Assembly: GCA_030765065.1 (NCBI GenBank)
Contig: CM060990.1
Span: 669,072,118-669,136,117, forward strand
Direction: 5' to 3'
Length of the DNA: 64,000 nt
Source: Deroplatys truncata
Taxonomy: Eukaryota; Arthropoda; Insecta; Mantodea; Mantidae
A program made the position numbers and the translations under genes. Below are positions 56,105-64,000 of the stretch, in pieces. Below the pieces are notes generated by a model. The model was not told where the DNA came from. It was given only the letters and a program-made list of their open reading frames with translations, and ran no database searches. The stretch's first letter is position 1. Each line of letters opens with the position of its first letter.

Positions 56105-57166
56105 TATATTTATTAGCTCCACGACAATTTGAGAAAGTTGATACTTTCAGTCCCACGTATGGACGCCAATTTGAGAAGGTGGTTTGTTACGTTATTTGCA
56201 CCACGCTTTGGGCGTCAATTTGAAGTAGTTTGTATTGAAGGAGTTGTATTATATTTCAACTGTTGGGGGGTAGAACTTGTAGTAGTTGCAACCGCACGTA
56301 GAGTAAACAGTTTCCGGTAGCCTTCCCCCCAAATGTACTTTCAGGTGGCCTTTGCCCCAAGATTAAAAAAATATTAACTTTGTAATTTGACTGTTTCTTT
56401 AAATATTATATATTTATGTTTGCCTCGGCTGTGTCAGTATTATTGTTAGAGACACGTTTCTCTTAGCATGTAAGTTGTGATGTGACAAGAATGTAGGCTT
56501 ACACAGATTATAAGTTTACTTCTCTCCTTTTATTAATGCTTGACACGATTTAAATAACAATTCACTGATATAGAGAGCTGTGAGATTTTTTTATTAATCA
56601 AGTGCACTTTTTAACATGTAAACTTATTTTTCGTCTCACACGAATACATATTAAATCTCTCGAGGACACTTTTTGCGTCTGGTTATGAACACTGTTTGAA
56701 GGCAACTGACTTCTAAATTTGTAAATCTTGCTATATTTCAGTTTCTGATTGGCTAATCTAGTCCAATAGAATACCTTCATTTAACTAAAGCTTTTGCTGG
56801 TTGTTGATTGGCTAATTTTATAAACTGTCACTAAAATTACATTATTGTTGCTCCAATAAAGAATAATAGCATTGTTAAACTATCTTGCTCATTATTGCCT
56901 CAAGGTTATCTCATTGTTACCTCATTGTTAGCAACTTTTAACTTATTATTCTCACAGCTCCTGCATTATTAAATTACGTAATATATTCACATAACATTAT
57001 TATACATGGATACAATAATATAAGCATATGCAATGACTGTTACATACATTTTACAAATTATTACACACTGATATTGCTTTAAGGCGGGCTGTTATTGAAT
57101 TTATATATATATATATATATTATATAATTAGATTAAAATTATTTAAGTGTTAAAAATATTGCCTCA
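56105..57166 (-). repeat. LTR-like repeat, copy B, with extra primer-site-like units
   Basis: The minus strand starts at 57166 'tgaggcaatatttttaacac', is collinear with copies A and C, and ends near 56185. Beyond the first primer-site-like 'aattgacgcccaaagcgtgg' it has two more related units: 'caaattggcgtccatacgtg' and 'caaattgtcgtgg', to about 56120. A TA run of about 20 bp lies inside (57102-57123). Confidence 0.55.
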
Positions 57167-57239
57167 CAGTTATAACAGATACTCGAAAATAACTGTCACA
57201 TCGCTAGTGGGCAATGATGTTACGTGGTAAGAAATGAAA
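57167..57239. other. Short spacer
   Basis: Nothing recognised. Confidence 0.3.
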
Positions 57240-57425
57240 TAAGAGGAAAAGGAAATTTGAGTAAGAAATATTCCAAATCTAAATTTAGAATAACTCGCCG
57301 GCATTTGCCAGTCACGAGGAGTGAGGTAAACTTGGAAAACACCGCAGTCAGTGCTGGCGGTATTTGAACCACGGACCTCAAGAATGTGAGCTTCACGTGT
57401 TACCGTGGAGCAATTTAGCTCGCTT
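57240..57425 (-). mobile_element. SINE-B-like element with tRNA-like head
   Basis: The plus strand 'gcggtatttgaaccacggac' is an inverted B box, followed by 'cgtgttaccgtggagcaa' (inverted A-box area). The body on the left contains the 'aaaacaccgcagtcagtgct' block seen as 'gaaaac..cc' in SINE-B copies. Confidence 0.5.
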
Positions 57426-58100
57426 TAAGGAGAGTTTAAAAACCCTAGCTCATCAATTTTAAATTTGCTAAATTAATGACGTCTTATATCAGAAACCATT
57501 TCACATATAAGGGTGAAATATTTACGCAATGTATTCAGATGTACGCCTTCTAATTCTTTTATCCAATAGGTTTCTTTAGTAAAGCAGATAGGGTTTCTTT
57601 TCCTAATAATAAAACATTTTGATTAAAATTTATTACCCATTATTTCCTTATAAGAAGAACCAACCATCCGATTAACACCAAAATAGATCCAAAATAGCAC
57701 TTAGAGTTTCCTTTTATCGTCCAAAAGTTTAAGTCAGCCATCTTCAATATTTTCTGAGGAAAAGGGTAATAATTAAAAAAAAACATTTACAGAAAAGGCT
57801 GTTCAAAGCAAATATAGAAAATATATTTGCATATACTTACAAAGAAACAAATCGCAGGGCTTTGTAGATAAGAACTTCCTTAAAAAGGTGGTTAAATATA
57901 CCACTTTACTCTAAAATATTTAGGAGTTACGTAATTTTTTTCTGTGAAATGGTGCAGAATTTACAGTACAAAAGGGAAAATGGAGTACCTTTTAAAAATA
58001 AATTTAAAATGCGAATATTGTGCTTACATAGCTAAAATATTGCGGCCAGCCTGTCAGAACAATATCCCGCAGAGCAAACTGATTATGTGCCGTCTCCACG
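57426..58100. other. Unannotated spacer
   Basis: AT-rich; nothing recognised. Confidence 0.4.
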
Positions 58101-58102
58101 CA

Positions 58103-58670
58103 GTTTGGTTAATTACTTCTCCAGAATATTTATCCCGGCAGGTTCAAGTAGCTTCCCCTTTGGGAACGCTTCACTTAGTATGCGGGGTATAAGGGACTGC
58201 TAGCGCCCAGTAAGTCAGTAAAGAAGTTAGTTTGGATAATTAGTGCTCCAGAAGATTCCTTTCGACAGGATCGAATAGTTTACCCTTCGAGAACGCTCCA
58301 CTTTGTATGTGGGGCTTATATAAGGGGACAACTAACGCCAAGTGAGACAACTAAGAAGTCAGGAAGTTAAGTACAGTCAAGAAGTTCGAGAGTTTGGGCA
58401 GTTAAAAGTGACAGTGGGGAGTGAAGTTCAGTTGTGAGTTGTCATTCAACAGGTCAATTATGCGTTGTGATTCGACAGTTCAGTTGTGCTTTGTTCTGAT
58501 TGTGTGTGCCAAGAGTGATTCAAGTATAACGTGTGGGACTACGCTGAGTGTCTAAGTGATAAATAGTGTTCCACAAAAACTGGTGTTCTCATTTGTTGTA
58601 ATATATCAAACTAAACAGGAAATACAATTCATAAGACTACACAAAAATCTAAAAATATAATATTTTGACA
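58103..58670 (+). promoter_or_regulatory. LTR-like 3' portion with duplicated TATA module
   Basis: A module of about 128 bp occurs twice in tandem (58103-58229, 58230-58360), each with 'ctccagaa', a GAACGCT(T/C)C(C)A(C) block, and a TATA ('ggggtataaggg'; 'cttatataagggg'). A leader rich in 'agt-ga' follows, ending in CA at 58670. 'attggcgccatttag' comes next, the position of a primer-binding site. No internal region or second LTR remains. The left LTR edge is not defined. Confidence 0.5.
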
Positions 58671-58690
58671 ATTGGCGCCATTTAGTCTTC
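58671..58690 (+). promoter_or_regulatory. Putative primer-binding site
   Basis: 'attggcgccatttagtc' starts one or two bases after a CA terminus. TGGCGCC is the usual start of retrotransposon primer sites complementary to tRNA 3' ends. Confidence 0.45.
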
Positions 58691-58756
58691 CCTTAAAAAT
58701 CAATATACTGTTCAAAGGCTGCATTATAAGGTTATGTCCAATATTAGCGATAAAAA

Positions 58757-58941
58757 AATGGGAACGTACAATTAGGGTCAATTTAAATTGATCCTAAAAT
58801 GACCATCACAACGTCCTCCATATAAAACACAACTAATGGCATTTACTTTACCCCATAATATCAAACAACTTTTATTCAAGACATTTCTTTCTACAGCCCT
58901 TAGTTTTGGAGATATTGTACAGTCTCAACTTAAATGGTTAT
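58757..58941. repeat. Palindromic element F6, right arm only
   Basis: Begins 'aatgggaacgtacaatta' just left of the palindrome centre and ends near 'cttaaatggttattcc'. It has the same internal breakpoint region as F5. Confidence 0.8.
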
Positions 58942-59115
58942 TCCACATTAATTATACGATTGTAAAAAGGCAAATTAGTGCTAATAGAGCTGCTGCTGCA
59001 CATAAAAATTTTATTACATTTGTTATTTTTCTTTCCTTTTAAGAAATTTAACTAAGTGAAACCAATTTAGTTATACATATCCATTTAAATATTCTATCGT
59101 CAACAATAATTAATA
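58942..59115. other. Short AT-rich spacer
   Basis: Nothing recognised. Confidence 0.4.
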
Positions 59116-60352
59116 CACTATGTGATCAAAAGTATCCGGACACCCCACAAACATACGTTTTTCATCTTAGGTGCATTGTGCTGCCACCTACTGCCTGGTA
59201 CTCATTATCCGCGACCTCAGCATTCAATAGACACCGTGAAACAAAAGAATGGGACACTCCGTGGAAGTCATGGACTTCGAACGTGGTCAGGTGATTGGGT
59301 GTCACTTGTGTCAGAAGTCTTTACGCGAGATTTCCACACTCCTAAACATCCCTAGGTCCACTGTTTCTGATGCAATAGTGAAGTGGAAACGTGAAGGGAC
59401 ATGTACAGCACAAAAGCGTACAGGCCGATCTCGTCTGTTGACTGAGAGAGACCGCCGAAATTTGAAGAGGGTCGTAAAGAGTAATAGGCAGACATCTATC
59501 CAGACCATCACACAGGAATTCCAAACTGCATCAGGATACACACCAAGTACTATGACAGTTAGGTGTGAGGTGAGAAACCTTGGATTACATGGTCGAGCGG
59601 TTGCTCATAAGTCACACATCACGCAGGAAAATGCCAAACGACGCCTCGCTTGGTGTAAGGAGCGTCAACATTACACGATTGAACAGTAGCAAAACGTTGT
59701 GTGGAGTGACGAATCGCGGTACACAATGTGGCGATCCGATGGCAGAGTGTGGGTATGACGAATGCCCGGTGAACGTCATCCGCCAGCATGTGATGTGTCA
59801 ACAGTGAAATTCGGAGGTGGTGGTGTGGTCATGTTTTTCCTGGAGGGGGCTTTCACTCTTATTGGTTTGCGTGGCACGATCACAGCGCAGACCCACATTG
59901 ATATTTTAAGCACCTTCTTGCTTCCCACTGTTGAAAAGCAATTCGGGGATGGCGATTGCATCTTTCAACACGATGGAGCACCTGTTCATACTGCACGGGC
60001 TGTGGCGGAGTGGTTACACGACAATAACATCCCTGTAATGGACTGGCCTGCACAGAGTCCTGACTTGAATCCTATAGAACACCTTTGGGATGTTTTGGAA
60101 CGCCGACTTCGTGCCAGGCCTCACCGACCTACATCGATACCTCTCCTCAGTTCCGCACTCCGTGAAGAATGGGCTGCCATTCCCCAAAAACCCTTCCAGC
60201 ACCTGATTGAAAGTATGCCTGCGAGAGTGAACGCTATCATCAAGGCTATGGTGGGCTAACACCAAATTGACTTCCAGCATTACCGATGGAGGACGCCACG
60301 AACTTGTACGTCATTTTCTGCTAGGTGTTCGGATACTTTTGATCACGTAGTG
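59116..60352 (+). mobile_element. Tc1-like transposon, copy 2 (1.24 kb, TA-flanked)
   Basis: Termini 'cactatgtgatcaaaagtat' and, on minus, 'cactacgtgatcaaaagtat', with TA outside (59114-59115, 60353-60354). Same family as 35236-36482, in opposite orientation. One transposase frame fills it. Confidence 0.93.
59249..60259 (+). pseudogene. Tc1-like DD34E transposase with two nonsense codons
   Basis: The ATG at 59249 gives 'MGHSVEVMDFERGQVIGCHL', two helix-turn-helix regions ('EISTLLNIPRSTVSDAIVKW'; 'TITQEFQTAS...TMTVRCEVR') and the 'KRTGRSRLL' linker. TAG at 59687-59689 and TGA at about 59756-59758 each replace a Trp codon present in the 35-kb copy. The catalytic triad is intact: Asp in 'VWSDESRYTMW', Asp in 'CIFQHDGAPVHTARAVAEW', and Glu in 'SPDLNPIEHLWDVLERRL' 34 residues later. 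A small patch near 59820-59870 is read out of register relative to the other copy and then restored, from compensating indels. The stop after 'NAIIKAMVG' is at 60259. Confidence 0.93.
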
Positions 60353-60359
60353 TATTTGT

Positions 60360-60639
60360 AACATGTTTTATTATTATTTGAACACATTTTATTTTACATC
60401 CTTGTTACAGCTACATAAGCAATTGTTTCCTTAAAATTAATTTCTGTAGAGTTAGGAATTATTGAAACACTGTCATTTTTCTACATTATGATAGTAGTGA
60501 AAGTGTCTCCTAGGGAACAATTACGTAACGGCCATTGTTTGAAGTATGGAAAATCCGCAGCATGGGGTCAAAATAATCTGCATTTATACAATTAGTCCTA
60601 GCAAAAAGCACAGGTTACTTTATAACTTCCAAAAAGTTA
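60360..60639. other. Unannotated spacer
   Basis: Nothing recognised. Confidence 0.4.
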
Positions 60640-61225
60640 ACTGTATTTTTACTTTCTGTACTATTACTCGCATAGTAGGTAGGAAAGTACTGTAATCCAC
60701 CAAAAAAATTTGATGTCGGGATTTCACCGTAAATATATGTTTTGAAGCCTCTTGAACCCCAAAAGGGCGTTTTTAGAAAAAGGTGTGTGTATATGTGTCT
60801 GTGAAAGGTATAACTCAAAAACGAAAAGCCAGATAAATGCCAAACTTTGTATTTAATTTAAACATCTACCAAAGATGACACACAAAGAAAATTCTCGCTC
60901 TTGTAACTACCCTTTACATTTTCGAAAATATATGATTTTCTAAAAAATGGCTCTAACGATTGTGATTAAAATACCACTCCATGTTAAAGATATTCACATA
61001 ACAAATAAAATGTATATCTTAAAGTTTTTGGAAGTAGCCTGTGAAGTCCATTTCATTCGGAAGGAATTTGTATAATCTTGTATAACTGGCAAACTTTAAG
61101 CGATAGACGAAAACGTACTACACAAAAATTACATAGTTTATTTCAAAAACTTTTTTGTGGGGCCAGCCATTTCCGAGATATCTCTTATTAATGGTTGGAA
61201 TTGTTCAATAAATTTTGGCATTCTT
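60640..61225 (+). repeat. Repeat family D, copy 6, part a
   Basis: Matches the first about 550 bp of the intact D copy ('gatttcaccgtaaatatatg', 'aaaatggctctaacgattg', 'ataactggcaaac'). It is interrupted by the LTR-like insertion. Confidence 0.7.
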
Positions 61226-61232
61226 TTAAAGT

Positions 61233-62238
61233 TGAGGCAGTATTTTTAACACTTAAATTATTTCAGTCAAATTATATAATATGTAAATTCAATAACAGCC
61301 CACCTTGAAGCAATATGTGTATGTAATAATTTGTAAATTGTAAGTAACAGTCATTGCATATGCTTATATTATTATATACATGTTCAATAATGTTATATGA
61401 ATGTATTACGTAATTTAACTATGTAGGAGCTGTGAGAATAATACGTTAAAGGTTCCTAACTTAGAGGTAACCTTGAGGCAATAATGATTTTGAGAGTTTA
61501 AATGTTACTTGTGATTCTTGGAAGCATTATGTAATTTTAGTGACAGTTTATAAAAATAGCCAATCAACAACCAGAAAAAGCTTTAGTTAATTGCAGGTAT
61601 TCTATTGGAGTAAAACATAGCCAATCAGAGACTTGAAATACTGAAATTTACAGGTATAGACGGTTGAAATCTAGTCAGTTGCCTGCAGACAATGATAGTA
61701 ACTGGATGCATGATGGGTCCTCGAGAAATTAAATACGTATTCGTGTGAGACGAAAATAAGTTATGTATAAACAAGTGCAAGTATTAAATAAAATAATCTC
61801 ACAGCTCTTGATATCAGTGAAGTACTATTTAATTTGTGTCAAGGATTAATAAAGAGTAGTGAATTAAAACTTAAAATCTGTGTAAGCCTACATTCTTGTC
61901 GCATCACGCCCTGCCAAGACTTCCATGTCTCTAACAATAATACTGACTAAGCCGAGGCAAACATAAATATATAGTATTTAAAGAAACAGTTTATAAAGTT
62001 ATTTTTTTTTAAACTTGGGGCAAAGGCCACCTGAATATACATTTGGGTCGAAGGCTACCGGAAACGGTTTACTATACCTGCGGTTGCAACTACTACAATT
62101 TTGGCTCCCCAACAGTTGAAATATAATACAACTCATACTTCAAATAGGCTTTTCCATACGTTTATCAATACAACTCCTTCAATACAATCTACTTTAAATT
62201 GACGCCCAAAGCGTGGTGCAAATAAAATAAACAACTCC
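61233..62238 (+). mobile_element. LTR-like repeat, copy C, inserted in repeat D
   Basis: Plus orientation, starting 'tgaggcagtatttttaacac' and ending past a primer-site-like 'ttgacgcccaaagcgtgg'. D sequence is found on both sides, and the 5-bp AAAGT occurs at 61228-61232 and 62239-62243, a candidate target-site duplication. The 3' terminus does not end in CA at that point, so the exact edge is uncertain. Confidence 0.6.
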
Positions 62239-62259
62239 AAAGTAAAGACAATATCTGCT

Positions 62260-62512
62260 TCAAAGTCCTATCGATTGTCAGCTGTTTCTCACGATGTATT
62301 GGAAAAAGTATGGATTTTAAGGCCAGCATACAGTGTCCAGTTTTAAAACATTTGGCTATCGCTATTCCCTTCGCATCTATAACGAAATGTCTAATGCAGC
62401 TGTTTCCGGAAAGGTTTATCTCGATTAAAATTAAGTAGATAGGAAAATAAACTTTCTTAAGGATAATTTGTATACACGCCAACAAGTGATAGAGGGTAGA
62501 GAAAGTCATGTA
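62260..62512 (+). repeat. Repeat family D, copy 6, part b
   Basis: Resumes D ('ggtttatctcgattaaaatt') and ends with the family terminus 'gtagagaaagtcatg'. Confidence 0.65.
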
Positions 62513-62858
62513 AATTGTTGCGGTTTTGTTCGTGTTATCTTATTTGCTGAGCGCCTGTTATTGTTTTACTATTTTTCAATTCTGAGTTCTTTGTCATCCG
62601 GCTAGCTAGTATTACTTAGTCGAGCAAATCTCTTGAATAGGGTGTGTAAACGGAAAGGAGTTGTTACTAAAAGTTAACACTGATAAAAGAATTTGTTTTT
62701 ACACCTTTATTGCCGTCACACTTCATTAATTTCACATGTTTACTCTTGATACACGCCCGACTGAAACTGTTATATTTTCGAATGTAACTATAATCACTTA
62801 TTTGCCGCACATTATTAATTCGAGTATTTCACATTTTGTAACTAACTTTACGACGCGA
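62513..62858. other. Unannotated spacer
   Basis: Nothing recognised. Confidence 0.4.
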
Positions 62859-62988
62859 GAGATTCTGTAGAATTGCGTAACGTGTACTTCGTGAATGATT
62901 CTGTTAAACTGCGCGACGTGTAACTCGTGAATGATTCTCTTAAACTGTGCGACGTGTAACGCGTGAATGATTCTCTTAAACTGTGAGT
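62859..62988. repeat. 36-bp minisatellite
   Basis: Three and a half units of the type 'gtgaatgattctcttaaact' followed by 'gtgcgacgtgtaacgc'. Being a multiple of three, it gives a 12-residue repeat on the minus strand ('QFKRIIHELHVA' type) without other sign of a gene. Confidence 0.88.
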
Positions 62989-64000
62989 TACCTGCCCCCG
63001 GCTTTAGCATTTATACTCCCTCACCCCGATATGCCTAAACATTATAACAGAGCTGCTATTGGTTAATAAAGCGCGCCAACATTAGCGTTTATTTTTATAT
63101 CCAATAAAAATTACGAACACATATGCTCTAGGGTAGATATTCCCTCCATTTCTAAAGAAAAGCGCGCTACTCTGACGTCATGTGTTTGTCTCTTCTAATT
63201 GATAAACAACTCACCCCCTCGCTCATTGTTACCCGCTCCTATTGTCAGTTTCAGTGAGGCCGTGTAAACTTATTTCCTAATAATGCTTATAATTAACAAA
63301 CATCTCAAATCATTGTCATACAATAATGTTAATTTACACTACAATCATTCTGGCATTCACAGTGTTGTGATATAAAATACTGCCTCAAAATGTAACATAT
63401 CATGTTTTAAGTTATATAGTAGCACAGAAATATTAAGAACCGCCGTTATATACTGCTGGGCCAATGACAGCACAGATTTCTGATATAGCAATTAGTGAAC
63501 ATAATACGATACCTTATACATTCAATAATGTACACACACTCATGTTTTTAACTCTTTATATACAGCTTTGCAGCATTTCATCAACCTGGACGAAACTTTG
63601 AGTACTTACCGCCGCATCTTTATTTTCAGTCCCTTACTCTTAGAATGGTGTTAAGTGTCGTCTTTCAGTAATAACAACGTAAGAGTAACCAAGAATAAAT
63701 CAAGGTCATTCGTGACAAAACTAGAGATGGTGTACGGGTTTGAAAAAAACAAATTTCGTCCCTTATGCAACACATTATTAGTGATTTCATTCAGACAGAT
63801 ATCGAATAGAGAGTTGAATCGATAGTAGCGGTCTCAATTACCTGTATGGGTGTGGTAGAGTGGCTATGAGCAGCATTCTTGAACAGTACTGTGGTATGGA
63901 GTCAATGGCACTCTCTACTGGCTTCTGTAGCCCTGTATGGTACGTAGAAGCTCTAATGGCTCCATTCACTTTGTTTAATCAACTTTCCCTGTGATCTATT
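62989..64000. other. Unannotated right edge
   Basis: No gene, RNA gene or window-shared repeat recognised. Confidence 0.4.

Overview
This window looks like a gene-poor, transposon-rich stretch of a large insect nuclear genome. The evidence is the mix of repeats: Tc1 and mariner DNA transposons, Jockey-, R1- and RTE-like LINE fragments, tRNA-headed SINEs, a Ty3/Gypsy-type LTR retrotransposon with a Lys-tRNA-like primer site, palindromic MITEs, minisatellites and AT-rich spacers. The combination would suit a polyneopteran such as a cockroach, termite or orthopteran, but that placement is inference. I found no convincing intact host gene, no true tRNA or rRNA gene and no CRISPR array. One unrecognised 110-codon open stretch (about 51935-52265, minus) and a small GC-richer promoter-like patch (about 44030-44280) are the only candidates for something other than repeats.

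Layout. 0-10 kb: a MITE-like repeat (family D) split by a SINE; a long-armed palindromic element (family F); a truncated LTR; a mariner-like element whose left TIR carries a 5'-truncated Jockey-like LINE; an R1-like RNase H remnant; an internally deleted mariner; and a SINE inside a SINE inside a D copy. 10-25 kb: mostly unannotated AT-rich DNA with F palindromes, SINEs, an old RT fragment and an RTE-like LINE with a 5' inversion. 25-35 kb: a LINE 3' end running into a tetranucleotide array, a MITE-like element (G), an LTR-like repeat, SINEs, a deleted mariner and a 45-bp minisatellite. 34-44 kb: an F palindrome inserted into a SINE, a near full-length Tc1 element with two stops, and a pol-less Gypsy element with two LTRs, a CTTA target duplication, a gag remnant and an array of primer-binding-site units; then a third Tc1-type element interrupted by a SINE. 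44-53 kb: a tRNA-Ser-like SINE, a mariner MITE, and two inverted copies of a repeat with heat-shock-element promoters enclosing an R1 LINE remnant and another LTR-like promoter; then a second copy of the microsatellite-tailed LINE. 53-64 kb: a 44-bp minisatellite about 1 kb long, further LTR-like repeats, an LTR-like end with a duplicated TATA module and primer site, a second Tc1 element, and a D copy split by an LTR-like insertion.

Nothing here forms a pathway. The value of the window is its stratigraphy. Several insertions can be ordered from who interrupts whom: F into SINE-A, SINE-A into D and into SINE-B, an LTR-like element into D, a LINE into a mariner TIR, and a SINE into a dead Tc1. 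Every transposase or RT reading frame carries stops, frameshifts, deletions or lost catalytic residues, so no autonomous element is present.
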